Shown here: positions 8,751 through 17,707 of the stretch, piece after piece | How positions within the stretch are numbered: the first letter of the stretch is position 1 | How the letters are laid out: each line of letters starts with the position of its first letter | Assembly (NCBI RefSeq): GCF_030708455.1 | Contig: NZ_JAUYWF010000003.1 | Coordinates: 1 to 64,000, forward strand | DNA from: Halomonas sp. SSL-5 | GTDB lineage: Bacteria; Pseudomonadota; Gammaproteobacteria; Pseudomonadales; Halomonadaceae | Direction: 5' to 3' | Length of the DNA stretch: 64,000 bases | Made by a program: the position numbers and the translations under genes | Notes under the pieces: generated by a model | What the model saw: only the letters and a program-made list of their open reading frames with translations | The model's database searches: none | What the model was told of the DNA's origin: nothing

Positions 8751-9617
8751 ATGAGTCGCCGACGTTCCCCCTTGTTGCGCCGTGGCCGCCCGCTGCGGCG
8801 CTTCGCCGTCAGCCTGCTGTTCGTGGCCGTGGGCACCGGCCTGTGGCATTTCCAGGCGCGCGAGCTGCGTGACTCCCTGGTGTGGATGGGCGTGCCCGAG
8901 TGGCGGCAGGTGTCGCCCACCAGCGTTCACCGCGTGCTGCGCAACGACGGCTTCCTGGTGGGCTGGTCCGACGTGCGCGTCAATCCGTTATGGGTGAGCT
9001 ATCGGCTCCAGGCGGTGGAGGACCCCCGCCCCGGGTCGCGCCCCGGGTTTCGCCAGGATTGGCGCACCCTGTGGCCCATCGGTACCGACCACTACGCGGG
9101 CAGCGGCTATGACCGTGGGCACCTGGCGCCGAACTACGCCATCGCCGCCGTGCATGGCCGCGACGCCCAGCTCGACACCTTCTACATGAGCAACATGACG
9201 CCACAGCGTCCCGACCTCAACCGCCGGCTATGGCAACGCCTGGAGGAGGTGGTGATAGATCACTTCGTGCCGCGCTTCGGCGCGGTGCAGGTGATTACCG
9301 GACCGGTATTCCCCGAGCGCTTCCTCGACAACGTCTTCAACCGGGTCGGCCTGGTGGAGGTCCCCGAGGCCTTCTACAAGATCATCGTGGTGCCCGCCGA
9401 ACGCCCCCTGGCGCTGGCCTTCCTGATGCCCCAGGGCGTGCGCGGTGATGAGCCGCTGGACGACTTCCTGGTGAGCATCGATGCGCTAGAGGCGCGTACC
9501 GGGCTCGACTTCTTTCCCAACCTGCCGGCACCTGCCGCCGAGGCGCTGGAGGGGCGGGTGAGTACCCGTGGCTGGGCGCTGGAGGAGGTGGCGAACCGCC
9601 CCGGGCGTTTCGAATAG
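8751..9617 (+). CDS. DNA/RNA non-specific endonuclease (NucA/EndA family), membrane-anchored or exported
   Basis: A 288-residue protein with a basic N-terminus and a hydrophobic segment at about residues 20-37, so probably exported or inner-membrane anchored. The beta-beta-alpha-metal nuclease signature DRGHLAPN is at residues 121-128, with H124 the expected general base, and the downstream asparagine-rich SNMTPQRPDLNR contains the metal-binding Asn. Family members cleave DNA and RNA without sequence preference using Mg2+. The gene stands alone and ends just before a terminator shared with the opposing tRNA-Leu array. Its role (nutrient scavenging, DNA processing or defence) cannot be told from context. 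Confidence 0.88.
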   Translation: MSRRRSPLLRRGRPLRRFAVSLLFVAVGTGLWHFQARELRDSLVWMGVPEWRQVSPTSVHRVLRNDGFLVGWSDVRVNPLWVSYRLQAVEDPRPGSRPGFRQDWRTLWPIGTDHYAGSGYDRGHLAPNYAIAAVHGRDAQLDTFYMSNMTPQRPDLNRRLWQRLEEVVIDHFVPRFGAVQVITGPVFPERFLDNVFNRVGLVEVPEAFYKIIVVPAERPLALAFLMPQGVRGDEPLDDFLVSIDALEARTGLDFFPNLPAPAAEALEGRVSTRGWALEEVANRPGRFE

Positions 9618-9634
9618 GGCGCATCGAGCGGACA

Positions 9635-9663
9635 CAAAAAAACCGCGATCCATGTCGCGGTTT
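9635..9663 (-). terminator. Terminator of the tRNA-Leu array
   Basis: The stem AACCGCGA/TCGCGGTT has a 6-nt loop and, on the minus strand, runs into seven or eight Ts. This is a textbook intrinsic terminator for the tRNA-Leu genes; on the plus strand the same hairpin may also end the nuclease mRNA. Confidence 0.85.
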
Positions 9664-9705
9664 CCTGTGAGTATCGTCTGATCCAGCCTGCATGACGCGA
9701 GAGAG

Positions 9706-9792
9706 TGGTGCCCAGGAGAGGACTTGAACCTCCACATCCGTAAGGATACTAGCACCTGAAGCTAGCGCGTCTACCAATTCCGCCACCTGGGC
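9706..9792 (-). tRNA. tRNA-Leu (CAG), copy 1
   Basis: An 87-nt class II tRNA with a long variable arm and encoded CCA. Acceptor arms GCCCAGG/CCTGGGC pair; the anticodon loop TTCAGGT gives CAG (Leu, codon CTG). The variable arm contains ATCC-TTAC-GGAT. It is the 3'-most gene of a three-gene array on the minus strand. Confidence 0.97.
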
Positions 9793-9831
9793 GCATCATG
9801 CATCTCGTCGTGTCCGCGTCTCCCGAAGGAG

Positions 9832-9918
9832 TGGTGCCCAGGAGAGGACTTGAACCTCCACGTCCATAAGGACACTAGCACCTGAAGCTAGCGCGTCTAC
9901 CAATTCCGCCACCTGGGC
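9832..9918 (-). tRNA. tRNA-Leu (CAG), copy 2
   Basis: Same length and anticodon as copy 1. The variable-arm stem differs in a paired way (GTCC-TTAT-GGAC instead of ATCC-TTAC-GGAT), so the structure is preserved. It is the middle gene of the array, with 39-base spacers rich in short repeats. Confidence 0.97.
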
Positions 9919-9950
9919 GAACACGAGCGAGTCGAACTGTAAAAGAGCGA

Positions 9951-10037
9951 TGGTGCCCAGAAGAGGACTTGAACCTCCACGTCCGTAAGGACACTAGCAC
10001 CTGAAGCTAGCGCGTCTACCAATTCCGCCATCTGGGC
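9951..10037 (-). tRNA. tRNA-Leu (CAG), copy 3
   Basis: Promoter-proximal gene of the array. Relative to the other copies, the last acceptor-stem pair has changed from G-C to A-T (GCCCAGA/TCTGGGC), a compensated double change, so it should be functional. Anticodon CAG; CCA is encoded. Confidence 0.96.
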
Positions 10038-10129
10038 AGGCGCTGCGTATGGTACTCGAATTCCCCGGCTTTGCAAGGGCCAGAGTGGGCGCAAGGTGGT
10101 TTTTTCCCTCCTCGAGGAGCCCGCCAAGG

Positions 10130-10158
10130 TTGGGTGGCCGGGCCCGCGGCGCTATACT
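10130..10158 (+). promoter_or_regulatory. Putative sigma-70 promoter of rnr
   Basis: TTGGGT, a 17-base spacer and TATACT lie about 100 bases upstream of the rnr start. The -10 matches consensus at five of six positions; the -35 is partial. Confidence 0.5.
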
Positions 10159-10259
10159 GCGGCCATGATCAATGAATCCCCAAGCGATACCTCGTTCCCG
10201 CGGCGCGCGAGCGCCTCCTTACACATGTCGTCCCCGACCCTGCCAAGGATGCACTGCGC

Positions 10260-12692
10260 ATGACCCACTGGACGCTCAGCGACGATCCGCATGCGGAACG
10301 TGAAGCGCACAAGTATGACAAGCCCGCTCCCAGCCGCGAGTACCTGCTCGCCCGCCTGGAAGACGTCGGCAAGCCGATCACCCACGAGAAGATGAGCCAG
10401 CAGCTCGGCCTCGAGGATGAGGAGCTGCAGGAGGCGGTGCGTCGCCGGCTGGCGGCCATGGAGCGCGACGGCCAGGTGCTGCGCAACCGTGCCGGCGCCT
10501 ACGCGCTGATCGACAAGCTCGACCTGGTCAAGGGCAAGGTGCTGGGGCACCGCGACGGCTTCGGTTTCCTGCTGCGCGACGACGGCAAGAAGCCCGACCT
10601 GGTACTGCCACCGCGGCAGATGCGCCGTGTCTTCCATGGCGACCACGTGCTGGTGCGCGTCAGCGGCCGTGATCGCCGCGGTCGCGACGAGGCCACCGTC
10701 GCCGAGGTGCTGGCGCGCAACACCCAGACCATCGTCGGCGTCTACCGCCAGAACACCCCCGAGTTCGGCGTGCTGATCCCCGAGAACGCCCGCATCACCC
10801 AGGAGATCATCATCCCCCACAGCGCCTGCGGCGGGGCGAAGGATGGCCAGGTGGTCTCGGCACACATCGTCAAGCAGCCCGAGACCCGGGTGCAGCCGGT
10901 GGGTGAGGTGATCGAGGTGCTGGGCGAGCGCATGGATCCCGGGATGGAGATCGACATCGCCATCCGCAGCTACGAGATTCCCGCCGAATTCCCGCCGGAG
11001 GTCCACGACCAGATCGCCGGCATGTCCGCCGAGGTGGCCGAGGAAGACACCCATCGGCGCATCGACCTGCGTGACGTGCCGCTGGTGACCATCGACGACG
11101 AGAGCGCCAAGGACTTCGACGACGCCGTCTGCGCCTGGAAGACCAAGTCCGGTAGCTGGAAGCTGCTGGTGGCCATCGCCGATGTCTCCCACTACGTGCG
11201 GCCTGGCAGTGCCCTGGACCAGGAGGCGATCCGCCGCGGCAACTCGGTCTACTTCCCGGGGCAGGTGGTGCCGATGCTGCCGGAGCTGCTCTCCAACGGG
11301 CTCTGCTCGCTGAACCCGGCGGTGGACCGCCTGGCGCTGGTCTGCGAGATGAACATCTCGCAGACCGGGGCGATCAGCCGCTACCGCTTCTACGAGGCGG
11401 TGTTCCAGTCCCATGCGCGTCTCACCTACAACAAGGTGGCGGCGATCCTCGACGACGAAGGGGAGCACGGCGAGTCCCTGCGCGAGGAGTACAGCGAGCT
11501 GGTGCCGTCGCTGAAGAACCTGCACGCCCTCTATCGGCTGCTGCGCGAGGCCCGGGTGGAGCGGGGCGCCATCGACTTCGAGACCACCGAGACGGCCATC
11601 GTCTTCAATGACGAGCGCAAGATCGAGAAGATCGTGCCGCGCTCGCGTAACGATGCCCACAAGATCATCGAGGAGTGCATGCTGGCGGCCAACGTGGCCA
11701 CGGCGCGCTTCCTCGACAAGCATGACCTGCCGGCCCTCTACCGGATCCACGAAAAACCCTCGCCGGAACGCCTCGACAAGCTGCGCCTGTTCCTCAACGA
11801 GCTGGGCCTGTCGCTGGGCGGCGGCGACGACCCGAGCCCCCAGGACTACCGTGACCTGGCGGAGGTCATCAAGGATCGGGCCGACACCGACGTCATCCAG
11901 ACGGTGATGCTGCGCTCCATGAGCCGGGCGGTCTACTCGCCCCAGAACGACGGCCACTTCGGCCTGGCCTACCCGGCCTATGCCCACTTCACCTCGCCGA
12001 TCCGCCGCTATCCCGACCTGCTGGTGCATCGCGCCATCCGCTCGGTGATCCGCGGTCCGCGCCAGACCGCCACGGTGCTGCGGGCCGACGATGCCAAGGT
12101 GGAGCCGCCGAGCAAGTGGGCGCCCTATACCTTCGAGCAGATGCTCGAGCTCGGCGAGCACTGCTCGATGACCGAGCGGCGCGCCGACGACGCCACCCGC
12201 GACGTCGAAGACTGGCTGAAGTGCGAGTTCATGGCCGACAAGCTCGGCGAGATCTACGACGGCACCATCGCCTCGGTGACCCAGTTCGGCATCTTCGTGC
12301 GGCTCGATGAGGTCTATGTCGAGGGGCTTGTTCACGTCACCTCGCTGCCCTCCGACTACTATCACTACGAGCCGGAGAAGCACCGCCTCAAGGGCGAGCG
12401 CAGCGGCATGAGCTATCGCCTCGGTGACGGGGTCACGGTGCAGGTGGCCCGGGTCGACCTGAACGATCGCAAGATCGACTTCGCCCTGGCCGACGACAAG
12501 CCGCGGCCCAAGCGTGCGCCGCGCCGCCGCCGCGCGGTGGATGATGCCCCCGCCAAGGGGCGTGCCAGCGCCGGCGGCAAGCCGCCCAAGGCCGAGGCGC
12601 CCCAGGTTGATGCGTCCGGCAAGGGCGGCAAGTCCGACAAGGGCGATGGCCGCAAGCGCAGCGGCAACCGTCGGCGCCGTTCACGGCGCTGA
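10260..12692 (+). CDS. rnr: Ribonuclease R
   Basis: An 810-residue 3'-5' exoribonuclease of the RNB family that degrades structured RNA and takes part in rRNA and tmRNA-linked quality control. Order of parts: N-terminal winged-helix region (about 20-80), cold-shock domains, the RNB catalytic core with the acidic cluster DDESAKDFDDAV near residue 279, the HFTSPIRRYPDL motif near residue 578, an S1 domain (about 660-745), and a Lys/Arg-rich disordered tail (about 747-810) of the kind used for ribosome or RNA contact. The ATG at 10260 lacks a strong Shine-Dalgarno. It is followed 54 bases later by rlmB, a pairing also seen in E. coli. Confidence 0.96.
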   Translation: MTHWTLSDDPHAEREAHKYDKPAPSREYLLARLEDVGKPITHEKMSQQLGLEDEELQEAVRRRLAAMERDGQVLRNRAGAYALIDKLDLVKGKVLGHRDGFGFLLRDDGKKPDLVLPPRQMRRVFHGDHVLVRVSGRDRRGRDEATVAEVLARNTQTIVGVYRQNTPEFGVLIPENARITQEIIIPHSACGGAKDGQVVSAHIVKQPETRVQPVGEVIEVLGERMDPGMEIDIAIRSYEIPAEFPPEVHDQIAGMSAEVAEEDTHRRIDLRDVPLVTIDDESAKDFDDAVCAWKTKSGSWKLLVAIADVSHYVRPGSALDQEAIRRGNSVYFPGQVVPMLPELLSNGLCSLNPAVDRLALVCEMNISQTGAISRYRFYEAVFQSHARLTYNKVAAILDDEGEHGESLREEYSELVPSLKNLHALYRLLREARVERGAIDFETTETAIVFNDERKIEKIVPRSRNDAHKIIEECMLAANVATARFLDKHDLPALYRIHEKPSPERLDKLRLFLNELGLSLGGGDDPSPQDYRDLAEVIKDRADTDVIQTVMLRSMSRAVYSPQNDGHFGLAYPAYAHFTSPIRRYPDLLVHRAIRSVIRGPRQTATVLRADDAKVEPPSKWAPYTFEQMLELGEHCSMTERRADDATRDVEDWLKCEFMADKLGEIYDGTIASVTQFGIFVRLDEVYVEGLVHVTSLPSDYYHYEPEKHRLKGERSGMSYRLGDGVTVQVARVDLNDRKIDFALADDKPRPKRAPRRRRAVDDAPAKGRASAGGKPPKAEAPQVDASGKGGKSDKGDGRKRSGNRRRRSRR

Positions 12693-12745
12693 ACCCGGCG
12701 GCGGGCCTGCGGGCCCGCCGTGTGACCCTCGATGAAGCGAGAACC

Positions 12746-13561
12746 ATGAAGCACAAGCGACCCCACCGGTCCGCCGCCGGCAAGCCGGCGGTACCCGGCG
12801 GCCTGGAGGCAGTATTCGGCGTCCACGCCGTGCGTGCGCTGATCGAACGTGGCGAGACCCCCCGCGAACTGTGGGTGCAGGAGGGCAGCGCGGGGACGCG
12901 CCTGGCCGAGCTAGTGGAGGTCGCTCGCAGTGGCGGCGCCCGCATCCAGTCGCGCCCGCGTGACGAGCTCGATCGTCTGGCCCAGGGCGCCACCCACCAG
13001 GGCGTCGTGGCTTTCGCCACGCCGCTGGCGTTCGAGGCCGAGAATGCGCTGTGGTTTCGCCTGGAGGCGTGGCCCCATGCGACGCCCCCGCTGTTATTGG
13101 TGCTCGACGGTATCACCGACGTGCACAACTTCGGCGCCTGCCTGCGCAGCGCCGATGCCGCCGGGGTGCACGGGGTGATCGTGCCCAAGGACAAGGCCGC
13201 GCCGCTCAATGCCACGGTGCGTAAGGTGGCCTGCGGTGCCGCCGAGAGCGTGCCGGTCTATCAGGTCACCAACCTTTCCCGTGCCCTGGCCAGGCTCAAG
13301 TCGCTCGGCGTCTGGGTCACCGGCACCGCCGGTGAGGCCGAGGCGCTGATCTTCGAGGTCGACCTCACCGGACCCACGGCGCTGGTGATGGGGGCCGAGG
13401 GCAAGGGCATGCGCCGCCTGACCCGCGAGGCCTGCGACCAGCTGGTCAAGCTGCCCATGGCCGGTAGCGTCTCCAGTCTCAATGTCTCGGTGGCCACCGG
13501 CATCGGCCTCTTCGAGGCCGTTCGCCAGCGGGGACGGGCGACGCCCGGGGCCGGGGCCTGA
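12746..13561 (+). CDS. rlmB: 23S rRNA (guanosine-2251-2'-O)-methyltransferase RlmB
   Basis: A 271-residue SPOUT-class methyltransferase that modifies G2251 in the ribosomal P loop. It has the expected N-terminal substrate-binding domain (VFGVHAVRALIERG near residue 20) and the knot motifs VMGAEGKGMRRL and SLNVSVATGIGLFEA near the C-terminus. The frame is open from a GTG at 12722, but the ATG at 12746 is preferred because it starts just before the conserved domain, as in homologues. It lies downstream of rnr; a GC-rich hairpin (12700-12719) between them may attenuate but probably does not fully separate the two. Confidence 0.94.
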   Translation: MKHKRPHRSAAGKPAVPGGLEAVFGVHAVRALIERGETPRELWVQEGSAGTRLAELVEVARSGGARIQSRPRDELDRLAQGATHQGVVAFATPLAFEAENALWFRLEAWPHATPPLLLVLDGITDVHNFGACLRSADAAGVHGVIVPKDKAAPLNATVRKVACGAAESVPVYQVTNLSRALARLKSLGVWVTGTAGEAEALIFEVDLTGPTALVMGAEGKGMRRLTREACDQLVKLPMAGSVSSLNVSVATGIGLFEAVRQRGRATPGAGA

Positions 13562-13609
13562 CCCTTATCCCTAACCATGCCCGGGGTTCGAAGCCCGCCG
13601 CCAGACGCG

Positions 13610-13637
13610 ACAACGCCTGCCCCGTGGCAGGCGTTGT
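13610..13637. terminator. Bidirectional terminator between rlmB and tmm
   Basis: A 12-bp perfect inverted repeat ACAACGCCTGCC/GGCAGGCGTTGT with a 4-nt loop lies between convergent genes. Confidence 0.8.
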
Positions 13638-13659
13638 CGTATCCGGGCGGCGCGGACGC

Positions 13660-15042
13660 TCAGCCGTTGGCCTTCTCGGGGGTGGCGGTCGGGCGTCTGG
13701 CGGGAGCGTCGAGGAAGGCCTCCAGCGAGTCGTCCATGGCATCCAGCCAGCGGGTATGGTGGGCCGGCGCCTGGGTGCCGGTCATCAGCGACGGGTAGGA
13801 CTTGTCACGGAAGGTCATGATGTCCCTGTGCTTGTGCTGCTCCCACTCGAGGAAGGTCCGGTTGACCCCCTCGATGTCGAAGCTCGGATAGTCGGTGGCC
13901 TCGATCAGGCCGGCGACATAGTCGCCCTGGAAGCGGATCATCTGCTCATCGTCTTCCAGCCCCTCTTCCCGCCGGCGCCAGGCCTGGCTGTCGGCCCGCA
14001 TGGTCTCGTAGTCGGGGAGGGCGATGCGTCCCAGGATGATGTCGCGGACATACCAGGCCTGGGCGTCGAACATGTTGAAGGTGTACCACTGATCCTGCAT
14101 GCCCAGGTAGAAGAGGCCGGGGTTGGCTTCCCAGGCGACCCCGCGGTAGAGCCCCAGCGGCCAAAGGCGATTGTTGGTCTGCAGGCGCAGGGTGTCCGGC
14201 AGGAAGGGAAAGTGATGCAGGTAGCCGGTGCACAGGATGATCGCGTCGACCTGCTTGCTGCTGCCGTCGGCGAAGTAGGCGGTGTTGCCGTCGACCCGCT
14301 TCAGCAGCGGCTTCTCCTCCCAGTTCTCGGGCCAGTCGAAGCCCATGGGGCGGGTGCGGTAGCTGGTGGTAATGCTGCGCGCGCCATACTTGTAGCACTG
14401 CGAGCCGATATCCTCGGCGGAGTAGCTGCTGCCCACCAGCAGCAGGTGCTTGCCCTGGAACTCCAGGGCGTCGCGGAAGTCGTGGGCATGCAGGATTCGG
14501 CCGTTGAAGCTCTCGAAGCCTTCGAACTCGGGCACGTTGGGCGTGGAGAAGTGACCGGAGGCCACCACCACATGGTCGAAGATCTCGCTCTCGACCACGT
14601 CGCGCTCGTGGTCCTGCACGGTCACCAGGAAGGTGGCGTCACTCTCACGGTACTCCACATGACGCACCGGGCAGTTGAAGCGGATGTGCTCGCGTACGCC
14701 TGACTTCTCGACGCGCCCCTTGATGTAGTCCCACAGCACGGCACGCGGCGGGTAGGAGGCGATCGGCTTGCCGAAGTGCTCCTCGAAACTGTAGTCGGCG
14801 AACTCCAGGCACTCCTTGGGGCCGTTGGACCAGAGGTAGCGGTACATGCTGCTGTGAACGGGTTCGCCATTGGCATCGAGGCCGGTGCGCCAGGTGTAGT
14901 TCCACTGGCCTCCCCAGTCGCTCTGCTTCTCAAAGCAGACCAGTTCGACGGGGTCGGCCCCTTTCTCGAAGGCTGACTGGAAGGCGCGTAGTTGCGCCAG
15001 GCCGCTGGGGCCGGCACCGATGATGGCAACACGTTTGGTCAT
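13660..15042 (-). CDS. tmm: Trimethylamine monooxygenase-type flavin-containing monooxygenase
   Basis: A 460-residue bacterial FMO. It has the FAD loop GAGPSG (residues 9-14), the FMO fingerprint region [16 protein letters not shown] (161-176) and the NADPH loop [10 protein letters not shown] (204-213). Stretches such as [29 protein letters not shown] and [16 protein letters not shown] match what I recall of marine bacterial Tmm enzymes, which oxidise trimethylamine to TMAO with NADPH and O2. TMAO is a compatible solute, which fits a halophile; related enzymes also oxidise indole. It is monocistronic. A promoter about 340 bases upstream implies a long leader. No TMA transporter or TMAO demethylase is adjacent. 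Confidence 0.9.
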   Translation of the reverse strand: MTKRVAIIGAGPSGLAQLRAFQSAFEKGADPVELVCFEKQSDWGGQWNYTWRTGLDANGEPVHSSMYRYLWSNGPKECLEFADYSFEEHFGKPIASYPPRAVLWDYIKGRVEKSGVREHIRFNCPVRHVEYRESDATFLVTVQDHERDVVESEIFDHVVVASGHFSTPNVPEFEGFESFNGRILHAHDFRDALEFQGKHLLLVGSSYSAEDIGSQCYKYGARSITTSYRTRPMGFDWPENWEEKPLLKRVDGNTAYFADGSSKQVDAIILCTGYLHHFPFLPDTLRLQTNNRLWPLGLYRGVAWEANPGLFYLGMQDQWYTFNMFDAQAWYVRDIILGRIALPDYETMRADSQAWRRREEGLEDDEQMIRFQGDYVAGLIEATDYPSFDIEGVNRTFLEWEQHKHRDIMTFRDKSYPSLMTGTQAPAHHTRWLDAMDDSLEAFLDAPARRPTATPEKANG

Positions 15043-15379
15043 GAATGGCTCCGTGAGCGAGGCTCGCCGTGCCGCCGCCGGGGGCGGCCGGGCCGAGCAT
15101 CGAGATGGCAGAAAGCATGGATGCCCGGTGCCCGTCAGGGGGCGATGACGCCTGCACTGTGATCCGGTCGCAAGGCGGAGATCCGTCCCCGGTGAAGGGG
15201 CTGGCGCCCGTCGTGGTGAGGGGCGGAGTGCTTCCTGATGGCGTCGTGTCGCCGGTTCCGAGGCAGGGCCCGTGCAGGCCGGCGGCAGCGGAGGAGGGGC
15301 GGCATCGCTCGCCCGAAATCAGTGCGGATGTGACGCGTCGGTCACGGTAAGGCGGGGCAATCCATAACTGTGCGTTATC
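15043..15379 (-). other. Long untranslated leader of tmm, content unresolved
   Basis: These roughly 340 bases lie between the tmm start codon and the best upstream promoter on the minus strand. I see no convincing coding frame and no riboswitch that I can name, although the region is GC-rich and full of short inverted repeats. It may be a regulated leader, or a second promoter nearer the gene may have been missed. Confidence 0.35.
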
Positions 15380-15408
15380 AAAATATGGATATTTTATTAT
15401 TTTGTCAA
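15380..15408 (-). promoter_or_regulatory. Strong sigma-70-like promoter reading toward tmm
   Basis: On the minus strand a perfect TTGACA (15403-15408) is followed after exactly 17 bases by TATTTT (15380-15385). The element sits in a sharply AT-rich island (about 15363-15410) inside a GC-rich genome, with the palindrome-like AAAATATGGATATTTT overlapping the spacer, which could bind a regulator. Confidence 0.6.
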
Positions 15409-15474
15409 ATGTCCCACCCGCTGGTCCGGCCTCGCGCCGTGCCGGCCATGCCGCCCTGGCCGGTGAAACACGCC

Positions 15475-15503
15475 TTGCCAGGCCGGCGGCCATTCTTTAG
15501 AAT
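15475..15503 (+). promoter_or_regulatory. Sigma-70 promoter of the rpsF operon
   Basis: TTGCCA, a 17-base spacer and TAGAAT lie about 110 bases before rpsF, leaving a leader of roughly 105 bases that could hold a ribosomal-protein autoregulatory structure (S6:S18 binding is known in this operon in other bacteria; not verified here). Confidence 0.6.
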
Positions 15504-15615
15504 GCTTGCGCCCGTTCGTCCATCGAGCGGGCATTCGTGTTTTATTTCTATCACTCCTTGCTTCCCCGGAGCGCCGAGACCTCCCGAGGAAGCTGCCAAA
15601 CCGCAAGGAGATCCC

Positions 15616-15999
15616 ATGCGTCATTACGAAATCGTGTTCATGGTCCATCCGGACCAGAGCGAGCAGGTTCCGGCCATGGTCGAGCGCTACACCAGCCTCG
15701 TCACCGAGAATGGCGGCACCGTGCATCGCCTGGAGGATTGGGGCCGTCGTCATCTGGCCTACCCGATCAACAAGATCCACAAGGCTCACTACGTGCTGAT
15801 GAACGTCGAGTGCAGCGGCGAGACCCTCGACGAGATCGAGAACATCTTCCGCTTCAACGACGCCATCATTCGCAGCCTGGTGGTGCGCTGCAATGAAGCC
15901 ATCACCGAGGCCTCGCCGATGATGAAGCCGGTGGAAGAGAAGCGCGCACGCCGCGACGACAAGCCGCGCGACGAGAAGCCCCGCGCCGAGTCCGCCTGA
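15616..15999 (+). CDS. rpsF: 30S ribosomal protein S6
   Basis: A 127-residue S6 starting [14 protein letters not shown] at the ATG behind AAGGAG (15605-15610). The frame is open further upstream, but homology and the ribosome-binding site fix this start. After the ~95-residue core there is a charged Lys/Arg/Asp/Glu tail, the part that RimK glutamylates in E. coli. It is the first gene of rpsF-rpsR-membrane protein-rplI. Confidence 0.97.
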   Translation: MRHYEIVFMVHPDQSEQVPAMVERYTSLVTENGGTVHRLEDWGRRHLAYPINKIHKAHYVLMNVECSGETLDEIENIFRFNDAIIRSLVVRCNEAITEASPMMKPVEEKRARRDDKPRDEKPRAESA

Positions 16000-16032
16000 T
16001 CACCCCCATCGCACGTCTGAAGGAGTCTTCAC

Positions 16033-16260
16033 ATGGCACGCTTTTTCCGTCGCCGCAAGTTCTGCCGTTTCACCGCCGAGGGCGTGAAACAGATCGATTA
16101 CAAGGATCTGGACACCCTCAAGGCCTACATCACCGAGACCGGCAAGATCGTTCCCAGCCGTATCACCGGTACCAAGGCCCGCTATCAGCGCCAGCTAGCG
16201 ACCGCCGTCAAGCGCTCGCGCTACCTGGCACTGCTCCCCTACTCCGATAGCCACCAGTAA
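16033..16260 (+). CDS. rpsR: 30S ribosomal protein S18
   Basis: A 75-residue S18, full length, with the conserved FCRFTAEG start region and the [12 protein letters not shown] end. It partners with S6 on the 30S platform. It starts 33 bases after rpsF with a GAAGGAGTC site. Confidence 0.98.
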   Translation: MARFFRRRKFCRFTAEGVKQIDYKDLDTLKAYITETGKIVPSRITGTKARYQRQLATAVKRSRYLALLPYSDSHQ

Positions 16261-16272
16261 GCCAGCGACAAG

Positions 16273-17124
16273 ATGCTAACGATCGCCCGCTGGGTGATGC
16301 GCGGAACGCCCCACGCCGCCGGCGGGGCCGCCGTCGCCACCCTGATTCCCTGGCTGTTCTGGCTGGGGGCCGCCATCGCGGCCCTGGTCACCCTGCGCCG
16401 GGGACTCTCTCCGGCGTTGCCGGTGATCGTGGCCGCCGCCGTGCCCTCGGGCTGGTGGTGGATGCAGGGGGATGTCATCCCGCTCGCCAGCGTGCTGCTG
16501 GTGACCCTGATGGCGGTGGTGCTGCGGTCGCGGCTGCGCTGGAGCGAGGCGCTGATCGTCGGTGCCCTGGCCGGCGCGGTGATGATCCAGCTGGGGATCT
16601 TCCTGCCCCCCGGGGGCACCGGGGAGATGCTCGCCCAGCTGCGCCAGGCCTCGCCCGAGGTGGAGCGCCTGCTCAGCGAACTGGGCAGCCAGGGGCTCGA
16701 TACCGAGCAGCTGGCGGGATTGCTGATCGGCGGGGTCACCGGGCTCATCGTGCTGATTGCCGCCGTGGCCTGTCTGGCCCTGGCGCGCAGCTGGCAGGCG
16801 GGGCTCTATAACCCCGGTGGCTTTCGCGAAGAGTTCCACGCCCTGCGCCTGGCGCCGCGTGAGCTGGTCGTGCTGGCCGTGCTCGGGGTGACAGGCGCCG
16901 TGCTGGGGCTTCCCGGCCTGGGCATGTTGCTGTGGCTCCCGCTGCTGGTCGCCGGCATCGCCCTGGTGCATGGTTTTATCGGACTGAAAGGGATGAACGG
17001 GCTGTGGTTGGTCGCCTTCTACCTGCTGCTGATCACCACCTGGCCCATGATTCTGATCGTGCTGCTGCTGGCCTTCATCGACGTCTTCGCGAACATTCGC
17101 GGACGCCTGGCCAGCCGCCACTGA
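16273..17124 (+). CDS. Polytopic membrane protein of the rpsR-rplI interval (YybS/DUF2232-like)
   Basis: A 283-residue hydrophobic protein with about seven or eight predicted membrane segments (clusters near residues 20-45, 50-90, 95-115, 155-175, 195-245 and 250-275). A DUF2232-type membrane protein at this place between rpsR and rplI is common in pseudomonads and relatives; no function is established. It starts 12 bases after rpsR, with 15 bases to rplI, so it is part of the ribosomal operon. Confidence 0.75.
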   Translation: MLTIARWVMRGTPHAAGGAAVATLIPWLFWLGAAIAALVTLRRGLSPALPVIVAAAVPSGWWWMQGDVIPLASVLLVTLMAVVLRSRLRWSEALIVGALAGAVMIQLGIFLPPGGTGEMLAQLRQASPEVERLLSELGSQGLDTEQLAGLLIGGVTGLIVLIAAVACLALARSWQAGLYNPGGFREEFHALRLAPRELVVLAVLGVTGAVLGLPGLGMLLWLPLLVAGIALVHGFIGLKGMNGLWLVAFYLLLITTWPMILIVLLLAFIDVFANIRGRLASRH

Positions 17125-17139
17125 CAAGAGGTTTACGAG

Positions 17140-17586
17140 ATGGAAGTCATTCTGCTCGACAATATTGGCAAGCTGGGCGGCCTGGGTGACCAGGTCACCG
17201 TCAAGCCCGGTTACGGCCGCAACTACCTGGTGCCCTACGGTCTCGCCGTGCCGGCCACCAAGGACAACATCGAGGCCTTCGAGGCCCAGCGTGCCGAGCT
17301 CGAGGCCCAGGCCGCCGAGCGCAAGGCCGAGGCCGAGGCGCGTGCCGCCCAGCTCAACGAGATCGAGCTCTCCCTGGTCGCCAAGTCCGGCGACGAGGGC
17401 AAGCTGTTCGGTTCCATCGGGCCCCGCGACCTGGCCGATGCCATCGCGTCGGCCGGTATCGATGTGGCCAAGAGCGAAGTACGCATGCCGGAAGGTCCGA
17501 TCCGCGCCACCGGCGAGTACGACATTGCGCTGCGCCTGCATGCCGAGGTCGAAGCCACCGTACGCGTGGTGGTAGTGGCCGAGTAA
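17140..17586 (+). CDS. rplI: 50S ribosomal protein L9
   Basis: A 148-residue L9. The N-terminal rRNA-binding domain begins [13 protein letters not shown], a long charged helix rich in Glu/Ala/Arg connects (about 45-75), and the C-terminal domain ends at residue 148. Last gene of the rpsF operon, followed by a strong terminator. Confidence 0.98.
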   Translation: MEVILLDNIGKLGGLGDQVTVKPGYGRNYLVPYGLAVPATKDNIEAFEAQRAELEAQAAERKAEAEARAAQLNEIELSLVAKSGDEGKLFGSIGPRDLADAIASAGIDVAKSEVRMPEGPIRATGEYDIALRLHAEVEATVRVVVVAE

Positions 17587-17604
17587 GTCCTGACGGCCAC
17601 TGGT

Positions 17605-17653
17605 GACGAGGGGCGCGGGGAGAGATCCTCGCGCCCCTCGTCGCGTTTTTATT
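17605..17653 (+). terminator. Intrinsic terminator of the rpsF-rplI operon
   Basis: Perfect 13-bp arms GACGAGGGGCGCG/CGCGCCCCTCGTC (17605-17617 and 17630-17642) are followed by GCGTTTTTATT. This excludes the upstream in-frame start for dnaB. Confidence 0.9.
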
Positions 17654-17707
17654 GTGTCTGTCTGGGGTAGAATGGCGACCCCGCAATGCCCAGGGTGGAC
17701 CATCGCC

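Noticed and set aside
12722-12745. GTG start for rlmB
   Set aside because: It adds eight residues without similarity and has no ribosome-binding site; the ATG at 12746 fits the family.
15069-15350. Open frame of 93 codons in the tmm-rpsF gap
   Set aside because: No similarity, no convincing start signal, and it lies antisense in the probable tmm leader.
17603-17707. Upstream start for dnaB
   Set aside because: The extra codons cover the intrinsic terminator of the rpsF operon and the -10 element, and DnaB homologues start at MSEMLEHD-like sequence.
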